In this document: piece after piece, positions 1-12,725 of the stretch
Layout of the letters: each line of letters opens with the position of its first letter
How positions within the stretch are numbered: position 1 is the stretch's first letter
NCBI RefSeq assembly: GCF_051020765.1
Contig: NC_134935.1
Span: forward strand, 5,581,579-5,645,578
Direction: 5' to 3'
Source of the DNA: Lasioglossum baleicum
Lineage: Eukaryota; Arthropoda; Insecta; Hymenoptera; Halictidae
DNA: 64,000 nucleotides
The notes under the pieces: generated by a model
What the model was told of the DNA's origin: nothing
The model's database searches: none
Seen by the model: the letters and a program-made list of their open reading frames with translations, nothing else
Program-made: the position numbers and the translations under genes

Positions 1-2700
1 TGATCGATGAAACAAATATTAATATATCTATGAAACTCCCTCGTATAACTAAAAAATTCGCCAGTGTGCTAGACCCTTTATTTGATTAATGAGAAACAGA
101 AAAAGATATCTTCGGAAACCCCTTTCACAACTACAACACAGATAGCAGAATTCTTATCAAATGTTTATCAAGTTCGCCATTGCTAGATCCTTTATTTGAT
201 CGTTGAAAATGATCGTTCATCCCCTAATGCCTGCCGGTGAATCAAAACGAACACGCGGAAGATCGATTTTTCTTCGGCAAATGGATTTGTTTGTCGTCCC
301 GTAGGAACGAAGACTTATGCGTCCATTCGTCGTATCTCGTATTGTGATTCTCGCTCTAAGAGATTTCGTTGTTGAAAACAGGCATAAATCTGCCGCGCGC
401 GCGATGCCATCGATAACTCCGACTCCGTACGGGTTCCAGGATCCGTGAAGGACGAATATTTTGATGCGAAACAAAATCCATGGGATTACCGCGTCGTATC
501 GTTTCTCTTTGTGCCGGGATACAACGCGGATTTACGGATAAAACAAAGCGGAACTATTCACAGGACCAAGAGACTTTGATTTATCCTGAACTGGCCGGCA
601 AACAGTGTGACACTGATCGCGTGCTTATACAGAGCGAGTCTCGTAACATGACGACTTTCAAATAATAACTCCCAAATTATATATATATATATATATATTT
701 AGTTGTACGAATAAAATGTTTCGAACAAAAGTTGCACGGTTTTCTGGAGCGACAGTGCTCTAATCTGTTCTTCGTTACTTTGCTTTTTTATCGAGTCCCA
801 CTTTGTATAACACTTTTTCACGCAGAATCTCATAATTCATCCGAATTTGAAAAAATGAAGGTGATCCTCATATCTCGATAAAGACGCAAATTGAGGGACG
901 TTGCTTTCAGTGTAACAAAGTCGTTAAGGGATGAAATCAATCTTTATGTTATACCTGCCTCCCACAATAAATGCAAAACATTTTGACAAAAGTAAAAAGC
1001 CTCCATCATAGTTATTAATCATAGCATTTGGTTCCCTTCCAACTTCCTGCGGAAGTTCTGCCTCGGTTCTTGCGTTCTCTAGGCGTCGTTGTTCTCTTTT
1101 TTTGGCCAGGTGACACACGATCAAGGGAAACGATCCCACGTGTAGTTGTTGTTGTCACGCGAGCGAAGACAGGGAGAAAGGAATATATGAAATTGTCGGG
1201 CCGCGTCGGTACAGCCACGAAAATACACGGAGTCCGGCGCTGCAACGAAAATAAATTCCTCGCGGAATGTCGTCGCGGGATTTCTGGAGTGGTTCCAATT
1301 TTAAAAAGGAAGGCCCTGGCCCGCGTTCCGCTTTGAAAACGCGGGCCATCGGTGGCTTAACGATCGTCGAAAGTGGAAACGCTCGTTTACCACACAGAGA
1401 AATTATAATCCCTCGATATAGCGCACTGTCCTTTCCAATTTTATATACGGCACTGCTCTACCGAAACATCGTATCATGTAGTCAACACTCGGCGTCCGTA
1501 CCTGATTGACAAAATTATTGGACCGTAATTGTCTCTCCGAATCGTTTCCAACTGGCCCATTAGTCTCGCCGGACGGAGTTATAACGCGTCTTCCGATTGT
1601 CTCGACGACAACGTTCTCGATTACCATTGTGGAAATCATAAACCAGAGTCACTTTATTCGACGAATCCATCGGATTAGTCAAGCAGAAGCAACGAGAGAG
1701 AGAAATAAAACTACGGGAATGGCCGGTCTCGACGGTTTTACGAAACACGAGTCGTCGTCTGGGTTCGGGATGATTCACTTTCCGCGATGAAACGCTGAAT
1801 CTCACCTCTGTATTCGTCCTTATCGCGCTGGAACTCTATATCCGGGCTTCGGTATCCCCTTTTATCTTTCATCTTCAAGAAAATTAACGAAAACTGCGTT
1901 TCAAATCAGCACACAGTCTTCGGCATTGTTTCAGAACTTAAAGACAACGTTAAATAGGTCGTTGGATTCGTCTCGACGAATAAAAAATATACATATAGTG
2001 GTAAAGGTGACCTCAATTTTTTATATTCAGATTTGTAGATGATTGAGTACCGATTACTTTTTGTGGGGAAACATTATTTTGTCACACCACCGGAAATATC
2101 TGAAAAATCGTGTGAATAAAGTCAAAGGAAATTCGGACGTATGCCATACGATTCTTTCCTCTATCCTTTTTTTTCTATTTGTACTTTTAAAAAAAACGCA
2201 GTAACCTGCACCAGATAAAGTAAAACCAGTAAAAAGATACAGGAGTACATATTGCACCCTGGCAAGAATAGTGACGTAACTAAAAAATGCAGTATTCTCG
2301 CAATAACGATTTTAAGAAAGTTATAAAATTTCTATCAACACAGTACAGACTTCTTCAATCTTTCAAAAAATGTTTTTCGTAGTAAATTCGACTGGGTTCT
2401 ATAAAATGATATTACGCATGCCTCCATCAACTCTAAAGTGACACTGCTCCTGCCACTACGGATTTGAACTAGCTCAAAAAGAAAACTTGACGTAACTACC
2501 CTCTAGCGGTTCAATTAGGGGTTAGAAATGACGCTTTTCCAGCACTTAGAGGCCAACTGAACAAAATCCTTATTGTTTGAGTTGTGTCATTGTTCTTGCC
2601 GGGTTGCGATATGCAAAGAAGATGCGATGAAACTTGATTTCTCGAGAGCTGTAAACCGGAATAGCTTAATAAATAATTCCTGTGGTTCTCGTTGGCGCAG
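1..2700 (+). other. Upstream intron of usp, no exon recognised
   Basis: This stretch precedes the first recognisable usp exon and ends in a good splice acceptor (ttggcgcag, last base 2700). The exon after it starts in the middle of the receptor's DNA-binding domain, so the exons for the A/B region and first zinc finger must lie further left. I looked here for a first-finger exon, with its expected cysteine pairs and the GKHYGVYS-type stretch, and did not find one. The part around 1000-1800 is richer in GC than its surroundings and could hold regulatory DNA. The short open frames in it look random. An AT microsatellite lies near 680-700. Confidence 0.6.
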
Positions 2701-5415
2701 CTGCGAGGGTTGCAAAGGGTTCTTCAAGAGGACCGTGCGCAAGGACTTGTCGTACGCGTGCCGGGAAGAGAAATCCTGCATCATCGACAAGAGGCAGCGG
2801 AATCGGTGTCAGTATTGCAGATACCAGAAATGCCTGACGATGGGGATGAAGAGGGAAGCGGTACAAGAGGAACGTCAGCGTACCAAGGAACGGGATCAGA
2901 GCGAGGTAGAGAGTACGAGCAGCTCCCAATCCGACATGCCTATCGAGCGTATCCTGGAGGCTGAGAAACGAGTCGAATGCAAGATGGAATCGCAAGAAAA
3001 TTACGAGGTAAATATTCCAGTTAAATGAAGCGGGCGTGCCAGAATATTCGCCTCATCGGTTCCACCCCCCATGGATCTAGCTCGAGCATCAACGGCGCGT
3101 GACCACTCTCAGTAATTACTCTTGCAGGCAACAATACACGAATACGGTCGTCCTCCCTTCTTTCTTTCGAGTAGACGCAACCCTTCTTCTTTAGAGAGCT
3201 ACTTTTCTTCAACCCTCCTACGGTGTGTGGGTTAACCTGACCTCGCTAACAATCATTGCATCGACGATTTCGCCGACGGTATTTTACGTTATTTCTAGAC
3301 TGCGGATCTTTATGCAAAATGATAAATGTTTGCATTGATTGCAAGACACGGGAGCCAAATAAAAATTTCTTTCTTCTTCTAATTATCTTATTCAGGTGAA
3401 ACTAATACACTGATGGCGTTAAATCTTTTAAATATGTCCACTAAATTACTTGTTTGTCAGTGGGCATGCTAAAAATATTTAAGGACATTAATGTATTCGT
3501 TTAATTGAAAGAAGAATACAATTTTTAACTTGGCTCCTGTGTCCTGCAATCAACGCGAACATTTTTTATTTTGCATAAAGATCCGCAGTCTAGCAATAAC
3601 TAGACTAATAAATATGTTCGACGAAACCTGTAGATCTGGATAGGCTGCGTCTTTTGTGGCGTGTTACTTTTCATCGTAAAACAAAGGGTTTCCGGAAAAA
3701 AAGATTGAGAAGAACGTTGGAAATTTGAAAATTGAAAAGTGTGCTTTCGTTATCTTTTATTTTATATTTTTACATTACTTTACTGTGCTAATGCACAGCA
3801 TCAGAACACAGGCACCAATAATACATGATTGGTGCCGTTCCTAATGGATCGGAACTCTGCTACTCACTCTCTTCCTTTCTTTCTAGTCCTCGATGACATC
3901 TTCAACGAATTGTTCCGATCGATAATTGGACGTCGCCGGTCCGAAGAGGATTCTCTTAAATAATCTCCGAATATATTCGTACACTGTTCCTCCAAGTACT
4001 ATTTCGCTCAAGCTCTGGTCTCTCCCTCCCTGTTTGTTCTGACCGCGAGCGTCGCGCGTCGTTCCGGTTGTTTTCTTTTTCGTGGAATGGTGTGCATAGC
4101 TGTTCTACGAAACGCCCCTTCAATTAATTCAGCATCTCTTGTAATGCACAGAATGCAGTGTCGCGCATCTGCGACAATCAGCTGTTCCAGCTGGTAGCGT
4201 GGGCGAAGCACATCCCGAATTTTACGTCGTTGCCACTGGAGGATCAGGTATTGCTGTTGCGGGCCGGATGGAACGAGCTGTTGATCGCGTCCTTCTCCCA
4301 CCGATCCATCGAGGTGAAGGATGACGGTATCGTGTTGGCAACAGGGATCACCGTCTACCGGGACTCGGCACACCAGGCTGGCGTAGGCACGATATTCGAT
4401 CGAGTCCTCTCCGAGCTTGTGTCCAAAATGCGCGACATGAAGATGGACAGGACCGAGCTTGGTTGTCTCAGGTTGGTCCTCGTCGTTGCTAAAAAGACGT
4501 ACAAGGTGTAAAGAAATCTCTGTAAGAAAAAATTGCAAAATTGTCTTAAACCTTACCCTTAAACCATAAACCTTGACCCTGAATTTCAAGATCCAATTTT
4601 CTTGATAATGCATTGTGTTCCACGTATCGTGGAGAGCAGAGTAGAATACAATGCAACGTTCAAAAAATTGGACCTAGAAATTCAAGGTCAAGGACGAATT
4701 CGCGGCAACTTTTTCTTGCAGATCTTCATCGATCCGAAGCTGTAGAATACACCTATGGCAGCCACGGCCAAATATTTCTTTACACCCTGTACAAGGCGGA
4801 ACCGCAGAAACAGCTACAGTATTCACTCCGTAATTGTCGGAGCGATTTCTACCATAACTGTCCAAATTTTATCCCCGCCACTGCATTAGTATACCCCGAA
4901 TTAGCGGGGATAATTTTTTCTCAGATATAAAGTGTATTTGAACACACATTAAAACATCTTTATAATCGGACCAAACGACCTGACTTCTTCCTGAAATATT
5001 AGAAGAATTGGTTTACCAAATGACACGCAAGAAAGATTTTGAAAAAATTGTAATTGCTAGGGATTACGTGAGAAAATAGAAAATACACTGTTCTTGAAGC
5101 TTTTCTATCAGAGGCGGTAATGAAAATTAAAAATTGCTCGTCCGCAGGGCTATCATACTCTTCAACCCGGAAGTACGAGGGCTAAAGTCGATACAAGAAG
5201 TGACGAAGCTCCGAGAGAAGATCTACGCAACCTTGGAGGGTTATTGTCGTATGGCCTGGCCCGAAGATCCAGGTCGATTTGCGAAATTATTGCTACGTTT
5301 GCCGGCGATCCGATCGATCGGTTTGAAGTGCCTGGAGCACTTGTTCTTCTTCAAGATTCACGTGCCGATCGACGAGTTCCTCGTGGAAATGTTGGAATCA
5401 CCGTCAGACCCTTAG
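2701..5415 (+). CDS. usp: Ultraspiracle (RXR-type nuclear receptor), 3' three exons
   Basis: USP is the RXR orthologue of insects. It pairs with the ecdysone receptor in the nucleus to form the ecdysteroid-responsive transcription factor. Three exons join in phase: 2701-3007, 4152-4471 and 5148-5415 (stop TAG), giving 297 visible residues. The first carries the end of zinc finger 1 with the P-box CEGCKG, all of finger 2 (CREEKSC to CQYC), and the A/T-box MGMKREAVQEERQR. The next two encode the ligand-binding domain, with LPLEDQVLLLRAGWNELL, the dimer-interface stretch GRFAKLLLRLPAIRSIGLK, and the AF-2 helix FLVEMLE. The N-terminus and finger 1 lie outside the window. Compared with RXR-type receptors there is a three-residue gap before helix 3 (RICDNQLF), one extra Asp (VKDDG), and about two residues missing just before helix 12 (FFFKIHVPID). 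The family call is very secure. Confidence 0.96.
3296..3592. mobile_element. TAGACTGCGG-family MITE (long-TIR subtype) in usp intron
   Basis: The ends are inverted copies: TAGACTGCGGATCTTTATGC at the left and its complement at the right. The match continues inward for about 50 bp, including TTTGCATTGATTGCA. No transposase is encoded, so this is a non-autonomous element. It lies inside the usp intron between the DNA-binding and ligand-binding exons. The flanks GTTATTTC and GCAATAAC match as inverted rather than direct repeats, so no target duplication can be claimed for this copy. Confidence 0.75.
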
Positions 5416-5423
5416 GAGCAAAA

Positions 5424-5448
5424 GGTGTGCCGCGTGTTGGGGCACACC
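5424..5448 (+). promoter_or_regulatory. Hairpin just after the usp stop codon
   Basis: GGTGTGCC and GGCACACC form a perfect 8-bp stem around a 9-nt loop, beginning 9 nt after the usp stop. It would lie at the start of the 3' UTR. A regulatory role in mRNA stability or translation is only a possibility. Confidence 0.35.
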
Positions 5449-6022
5449 GACCTTTAAGAGAACAAGAAACTATAAATATGAATATAAATATATAAATATA
5501 TATACATACAGACCTACCTAACAAGCAAGAAAAAAAAATGAAAAATGTAAAAAACAAAAATACGTAAAACTGCATTCAAGATAAAATCGCGTCAGCGATT
5601 CTCGATGGTACGCCTCCCGCGTAAGGCGTAAGGTAACGATACGAGCGTCGAGCAGCGAGCTGAATTTACTTACAACACTTTTCCTTCTCGCATCTTTTAT
5701 TTATGATTTTTGTTAACGCATCGTGCTCGACCCCGCGACGGCCAATCTTTCGGTCGATTCGTATCGAGAGCACGACGGAAGTTGCAACGATGCGCATGGA
5801 TCTCGTGAACGATAGCTCCGAGTCCTCCTGTTGGAGCGGCTGGTTCCGTGGATGTTACCGTACACGATCTCTGTCTGTCTAACCTTCTCTCTGTGTACTG
5901 CTATTCTAATGTTAACACTTTACCTACCGAGAGCCTATTAATAGGATTTTCAATCATTGTGTTGTACCAAAAGAAAGCGTAGAAATTTTCTGTTACATTA
6001 CAATAGTAAATGAAACTGTTAC

Positions 6023-6402
6023 TAGGGATTGCAATCCCGCGTCATTAGTCCAGTCAACGAAAAATCGTAGAGGAAAATGGAAGGAACACAATTTTCAACT
6101 TTGGGACTTTGTTTGGACTAGTTAGGAGGTAAACATACTAAAAGTCCCCACTCCTAGGAGATGAGCGGGTGCAGGGGGCACGTAGAAGATCCCTTTTTCG
6201 GTTTTCCGCTTATATTTCGGAAACTATGTGCCCCCTGCACCCCGCTCACCTCCTAGGAGTGGGGACTTCTAATATGTTTACCTCCTAACTAGTCCAAACA
6301 AAGTCCCAAAATTAAAAATTGTGTTCCTTCCATTTTCCTCTACGATTTTTCGTTGACTGGACTAATGACGCGGGATCCCGCATCGCGGGATTGCAATCCC
6401 TA
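6023..6402. mobile_element. hAT-like MITE with exact 8-bp target duplication
   Basis: The element begins TAGGGATTGCAATCCC and ends with the complementary GGGATTGCAATCCCTA. It is almost entirely palindromic, with two long arms that meet near 6200. The direct repeat ACTGTTAC flanks it exactly at 6015-6022 and 6403-6410. An 8-bp duplication together with a TAGGG terminus is typical of the hAT superfamily. It has no coding capacity. Confidence 0.85.
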
Positions 6403-6704
6403 ACTGTTACATGACGTTATTGAGGGTGACTTGTTAGCTCACAATGAAAATTGTTGTTGTTATTGAAGGTTCCATCAAAAAGTGTTTAGCCATGAACCAT
6501 AGATTTTTTAAAATTACGCAATAATCACAAGTATTTGCGACATTTTATTAATTTTTAAAAGATACGTATAAACAATACTTAAAACATTTTAAACACAGAA
6601 GATAGCATTTCTAGAACATTTTTGGAAACTTTCCATTCGTCCACTTTTTACTTTCGGTTTTGTCAGCCTGGGGTGCATTTGCATACATAGAGAGAAGGTT
6701 ACCA

Positions 6705-7115
6705 GGGGTAGACTCGTTCCCAGGATTTCTCAATAGTCAAAAGCGCAAGGTAGAAGATCGCAATCGCCCTCAAATTTTCACGTTTACAAGGCGTAATTTG
6801 CATTATTCGGCAGCATAAAGCTCTCCGTGCCTCACAAGAAGTCTCCTGGCAGGAATTCAAAAGCAATGCAGTATCAAGCCATCCGATTGGGTCATTCCAC
6901 TGGCACTTTCGGTTCTAGCCGAGTTATTAGCTAAAGTGTGTGATGGCACGGCCTAACCATTGGCTGCGTCTCGAGGCACGGAAAGTAGCTGTCGCAGCTT
7001 TGTTCTTCCAATAATGCAAATTACACCTCGCAAACGTAAAAATAGGACTTCTGACGCTTTTGACTGCTGAAAAACGCATCCCGCACTTTCACAATCTCGC
7101 GAAAGAGACTACCCC
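6705..7115. mobile_element. Foldback (long inverted repeat) element, unclassified
   Basis: Two imperfect arms of over 100 bp face each other. The left arm contains AGTCAAAAGCGCAAG and GGCGTAATTTGCATTATT, and the right arm contains their complements up to TTTTGACTGCTG. The outer ends read GGGGTAGACTC and GACTACCCC. The middle (about 6840-6970) is unique. No clean target duplication is visible. It is probably an old non-autonomous DNA transposon. Confidence 0.6.
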
Positions 7116-7905
7116 GTTCAACACGTTGACTGCCACGTGTTTCATGCGTGGAGACACGTTTTTAGGTTCTATTTAAAATCGTTTTAGAGATTATAATTGT
7201 ATATTTGAAAAATTGTCGGTGTCTCGAAGGCGCCCAGGTTCTTGAAGAAACCTTTAAAGTTTTTATACATATTTATCTGGCAGTGAACGTGTCGACGCCA
7301 TCGTTTGAGCAAGATTCCCTATATGATTATGCGACTTCGTTACTGGATTATCTTCATTCACCGGCTCGGTTGCGCTCACGTTGAACCCTCTGGCACCCTC
7401 TGCAACCATGGAAGTTCCTAACACACTCGCTTCGTTCTCGATTGTCTGTACAATGCTTCTCGGCGATTTTGAGTTGTTCATGAACCCTAATCATGTTGAG
7501 ACCGTGTAGCGCTAGTTTCGTCGCGTGTAAATTAATTTGTAAGTATTCCCTTGTAATATGCAAGTATATATAAATGATACGATTGTAACGAAGAGTTCTT
7601 GCTTGAACGCGTTACAAGAAATGAAACTTCGCATGATCGCCAGAAGTCTGGTAAATGTACGACTTACTGAGAGGCACTGCACTGCTTCGCACTTCCTCCG
7701 ATCAGTAAGTTGTTCTTTCTCTTCTTGCGCAAGTCTTTCAAAATAGTTTTACAAACTCGTCGAATCCTCTGCGAGGTTCCCAACGTGGCTGCAATCAACG
7801 CGAACAAGTTCTCGGGTATTTGTACATTCCAACTCTGCCTCGATCCGAATCGTCTCACGAAAAAGATACGTTTGCATATAGATAGATATACATACTTGCA
7901 TAAAA

Positions 7906-7976
7906 TAAGAGAGAAAGGGAGAGAGAGAGTGCGCGTGTGAGAGAAAAAGAAAGAGAGAGAGAGAGAGAGAGAGAAC
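7906..7976. repeat. GA-rich microsatellite
   Basis: Runs of GA dinucleotides with interruptions, including a pure stretch of about ten GA units near 7950-7973. Confidence 0.9.
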
Positions 7977-9155
7977 ACGTGTGCAACGGATACCTGCACC
8001 ACCACGGATAATTTATTGTTTTGTATTTTTAGAATATAGAAAGAGATCACAACTTACTAATTCATTATTAATTAAATGTATTGTAATAGTTCTTTTTTAC
8101 ATATATATATATATGTATATTACGTACAGCTTATGTCTGTAATAATGTATGAGAATCCTTAACGAGCAGAGAGACGATATCTTGTTCTTAAAGATATCGG
8201 GAATCTTTGAAAATTAATTTACTTCTTTTTTCTTTTTATATTGAAGAGTGACAGTTTTCACTTTTGATGCATTGCACTAAAATTCTTTGTTTTAACGATC
8301 ATAGTGTCCATTGATTCTGTTCTACACGCCGCTATATGTAATAGCAATTTCTATTTCTCAATGGTCTTCTGTCCAGTGAAAAGATTTCACTTTCCTCTGA
8401 TAAACTATAAGCGTTCTCGAAACCTCGACGAGAAACAGTTGCAAAATGTACATGGTTATCCTCTGAAATCTAAATGTGTAGGATTGAACCGATCAAGACG
8501 TAACTATGACCTTACTTTGTCGTTGTTAGCGATTTACAGAAATCTTTCACGATTCGAACTGAAGGATGTAAAAATCTATTGATCATTTTATATTTAAAGT
8601 ATGTTCGTTTTATCGCATGGTGCTTTTAAGCAATGAAAATTTACATTTACATTGGCAATAAATTCGAAATTGTATATTTTAACCCTTGTGCTTTATCGAT
8701 TAGTTTAAGGATGCGAAATTAAATTAGTGGAATATATATTTTATAATCTTGTTGTATTGAGACCGATTGGTTCACTATTCTTCTATAAAATATTTTTAAC
8801 GAAGTTGGCTTTATTATAATTCGACTAGAAACTTCGGAAAAAAGTTTTCCTTCGCGTCCTTCAGTTTGAATTGCCTACGTAAATTAATATAGTACCCTAG
8901 AGAATGTAAGGAAACCATCATACTTACTCGAATAATATAAATTATAATAATATTAAATATTATATTAAACGTATTTCTATTTTTGCGTGAATGCTTACGA
9001 TTGTTAGTTGTTGGTTATTGTTATCTATTTGATGAGAGTTTTTAATGTTATGCATACCATGAAAGAAACACAATATTCAATTTCCGACTTTCCTTTTTGT
9101 AACATTACCACAAGTTGTGCTGTTCATTTTAGATGCTTGTTGTGTTATTTATTAC

Positions 9156-9334
9156 TAGACAGCGGATTTTATGCATTTATGACAAAAAACGAGTGGGTGT
9201 AATTTAAAACAGTAAAAACATTAGAAGAATTTAAAGATACTGTTACATTATTTTCTAATAAACTTCTATTTCACTCTCCAGTCTGTTGCAATGCAGGTAG
9301 ACAATTTTTATTTTGCATAAAGATCCGCTGTCTA
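9156..9334. mobile_element. TAGACTGCGG-family MITE with 8-bp duplication
   Basis: The ends are TAGACAGCGGAT and its complement ATCCGCTGTCTA. The exact direct repeat TTTATTAC flanks it at 9148-9155 and 9335-9342. The repeat fits the hAT target preference (T at position 2, A at position 7). At 179 bp it is one of the cleanest copies of the family in the window, in reverse orientation to the copies that read GCAAAATAAAAAT after the left end. Confidence 0.85.
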
Positions 9335-10837
9335 TTTATTACTGTGCTCTGCTAAATTACAAGATTGAAAACCTTGGAAGTTGCTTGATTTCTACAGTTT
9401 TTGAAATCGTTTCTAGCGAACTAATACAGATACACGAAACTGTATAACTGGATACTGTACAACAATTTTGTAATTTATCTCCTCTTTTCTTTCTACTCAG
9501 TCCGAAATTACATGTTGACCAAAATTACCTCTGAACGAAGCGCATATTGCAGTCACCTCATCTAATTCCTCTCGATATTAATTAATAAAAGAAGAAAACA
9601 AAATAATATGTAAAATACCATTTGGATTGGAGGGCGTGAATGCTTGCTACCTGTGAATGAAGTTTCATATAAAAATATATAAATGTTAAAACGATGATAT
9701 CTATACATACATATAATATATATGGATATATATATATATATAAACGGAACTCTTTCACAAACACAATAATGAAAAACCTCAGTAGTAGTCAGTACAATAA
9801 CAAAGATAACGGCAGAGATAATTAAATATTGAGACGTGTCCTACAATCAGATCATTTTTTCTTAAGGTAAGAGGATTCAAGAGAATGGAAATCTGGAATG
9901 TATCGAAAAATCTGTTTAATAACAGCATGCTTCTATGTTTGCGAAGCGAATTGTACAATGAACCGTGTATGATTGTAATTGATAGAAAAAAAGAACTCAA
10001 TGCTTTTACCATACTTCTTTGAACTCTATCATAGAGATGGTACGATGCTCAAATTGTATGTAGTGATGTTTTACTTAGTAACAGTGTCCTAGAGCGGAAG
10101 AATGTGGTGCGTTGTAAACTTTCTGTACAGTGGCGCAGTAGTAAAGTAAACGTGGAACAATAGTTTACTTTATGTTTATCGCATTTGTTATTTGGTACTT
10201 AGAAGATCCTCTACCCTTTAACGTGTCTGTAATTATCGAACACAGCTTGTAACATACGACTAATACTTTCTGTATTTCGTGTCTGCGTATTCTTTCGACG
10301 ATTCAGAAAGAATATCATCGTTAATCACTCGATCGAACCTCTAAAAGTTTCACGCACCCCTTCTACATATAGATCAGTACAAATAAGTTTAATAGAAATA
10401 ATAATGAAATAATTGTTTGATCTTACTAAACACGTAAGGTACATCCCACTTAAACAGTAGCTGGTGTCCTACTAAAATATTGTACCTTCGACGAATTAAG
10501 CTACCAGCCGGAATACTAAATCCTTCTGTGTATGTATATATATTATATAAATGTCATAAACTTTATGTATATCGATGAATGCTATATTTAACGTCAAATT
10601 GACTCATATAACTGCCGTTACGAGTAACTGTTTTCTGGATATTGGTACCACCCGATATCCTATGTTCGAATATTTTTCTTCATTCGCATCGATACAACTG
10701 AATTCTGTGTACATTTTATTCCATAAAATTTTTATCATTTTATCGTATGTACATTGACAAAGTATCTTGTGATTTATAAGAATATTGTTGGAAAGAGAAA
10801 TTAAACATTGCTGTTCGGAGACAAATATTCCATTCTA

Positions 10838-11062
10838 TTGGGTGGGCAAGAAAGTAATTTCAGTATTTTAAGGTGAAACAGAGAGCTCAATTTTTTTATT
10901 CAAGCAATGAACTTTAATGAATAAAATATTTTCCCTTTGGTTCGATGATCTTTTGCCAAAAAGAATAAGAAAATATTTTATTGATGAAAGTTCATCGCTT
11001 GAATAAAGAAATTCGGTTTTATTTCACCTTAAAATACCGAAATTACTTTCTTTTCAACCCAA
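10838..11062. mobile_element. Mariner-like MITE (225 bp)
   Basis: The element starts TTGGGTGGGCAAGAAAGTAA and ends with the inverse TTCTTTTCAACCCAA, with TA on both sides (10836-10837 and 11063-11064). The two halves pair along most of their length, including TATTTTAAGGTGAAA. TA duplication and a TTGGGTTGGC-type end are characteristic of mariner-derived elements. A related copy is at 53419-53629. Confidence 0.8.
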
Positions 11063-12478
11063 TATAAATGATTATTGTTCATTCATTTGATGATTCGTGT
11101 AGATATTATTTCAAACTGCCTTAGTTATCGATAACACTGTGTATGGTTGTGCTAAACAGGTAATGAAATGGGTATACATATGTGTACATGTACAAGAAAC
11201 TGTACATTGTACATAGAACGTACAAGTTTCGAAATACATGGACGTAGACAATGTTTCGGTCCATCTATCACTACATTTTTAAGCTGCAACTGTCAGTTCA
11301 TGATTTGTTGAGGGAATATAGCTCGCGTGTTTGTTGTAGCAGTTCATTTTTGCTACGTATAAATTGTTACTACAATGATTAAGCTGCGCTTTTATATATG
11401 TGTAAACGCAATACTGTTTCAGGCAACGGTACGCTGAAAAATAATATTGGAATACCAAGGATTACAGCATTGAGGTGGTAACTGTTTTATAAAGAATTAA
11501 GAGTAATATATTCACGAAAGGATGCGTAACGAGGAATATATAAATTATATAACATAAAAATGAAAGAGTGCAGGAGCGATAGTAAGAATGGATGTTAGTG
11601 GAAGTGCGATAAGTCATTACATATGAATGTACATGTAAAACAGTATGGTTAGTAACAATCTTTGATTTAAAAACAAATAATATGATGTATGGTCTTTGCG
11701 CCAAGAGATAAATAGTCTATTCTGACTTATCTGAATATAATATTTTTATGAAGCGAATTAAACGTTCTTCTCAGTTCTACTCCCCTCCTGTATAATATGT
11801 CTTACGATATCTGTATTTATTTATTACAATGGTTTACTAGATATCTGTATTTAATTAGGAAAATCTCAATAGACACCTCAAACCCCTTTTTCTTTTTCAG
11901 AAACAAGATAATTCAACGTCGATTTGTTTGTTGCAATAAAGTGCAGGTTAATGAGCAGCGTTTACGAAAACGGTGTTTTATTCGTGATGGACATGATACA
12001 GTATATGCTTCTCACATATTTATTATTTACTGACAATTCTTGATGTTAACAGTAATTACAGACATACTTTGATATTTCCACAGCTGCAAAGTTCTTTCCC
12101 CATCTTCCATTTTTTGTTTGTTTGTCTCGTAAATAAAGAGCTCCAATAATATCGAATAAAAAAAGAAAGAGCAGATAGAAAATAATATTACAAACACCAC
12201 AGTTGAATCAAATACAGTTACATTGAGAGAGGGCATCCTATATTATTTTTTCCTTTCAGTCACGCCGTATATACAATTATTACTTTCTTTGATATTGTTG
12301 TTCGTTAGGTCCTTTTTTTATACTCAAAAAAATAAGTTAACTGCTTTGTAAAACGTGAGATTGGAAGAAAAATTGTGTTTTTTCTTTAACTAAATTTCAC
12401 AGCTTTCCAGCATGTGTACAGTCTTGGTTTAAGTTTATCTGAAAATATAAACGAACGATTAGTATATATCTCTTTCTG

Positions 12479-12484
12479 TTTATT
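12479..12484 (-). terminator. Candidate poly(A) signal of Tctp
   Basis: AATAAA on the minus strand, about 240 nt after the Tctp stop codon. Other AT-rich candidates are nearby, so this is only a likely choice. Confidence 0.4.
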
Positions 12485-12725
12485 ATATATAAATTATTTA
12501 AATATTGTGTAGAAATATCTGGCTGATATTAGACGCTATGTTTAAATGATTCACCATAGCGAGAATCTGACCACCAATTTTCTCTCACATGTTTGTGCAA
12601 TGCCGAATACAATTGATCCATATATAAAGCATGAATTAACATGTGTATATATAAGTTCATAGTTAAAATATAAGTTTGAAACTTACAATATCTTTTTCCA
12701 TAATTTATTGCATATCTAAAATTGT

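Larger units (their letters stand above)
5416..12725. other. Convergent usp/Tctp interval, 3' UTRs and repeats
   Basis: usp ends at 5415 reading rightward and Tctp ends at 12726 reading leftward, so this interval must contain both 3' UTRs. I see no further coding gene; the open frames are short and without recognisable domains. It holds a hAT-like MITE (6023-6402), a foldback element (6705-7115), a TAGACTGCGG MITE (9156-9334), a mariner-like MITE (10838-11062) and a GA microsatellite. Just right of the foldback, near 7118, is a sequence (TTCAACACGTTGACTGCC) like one end of a TTAA-type element. Confidence 0.6.

Noticed and set aside
1028..1336. 102-aa open frame upstream of usp
   Set aside because: No similarity to the usp A/B or first-finger region and no domain; probably intronic.
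2573..2700. Extension of the usp frame to a methionine upstream of the DNA-binding exon
   Set aside because: It runs through a splice acceptor and would replace the first zinc finger with unrelated sequence.
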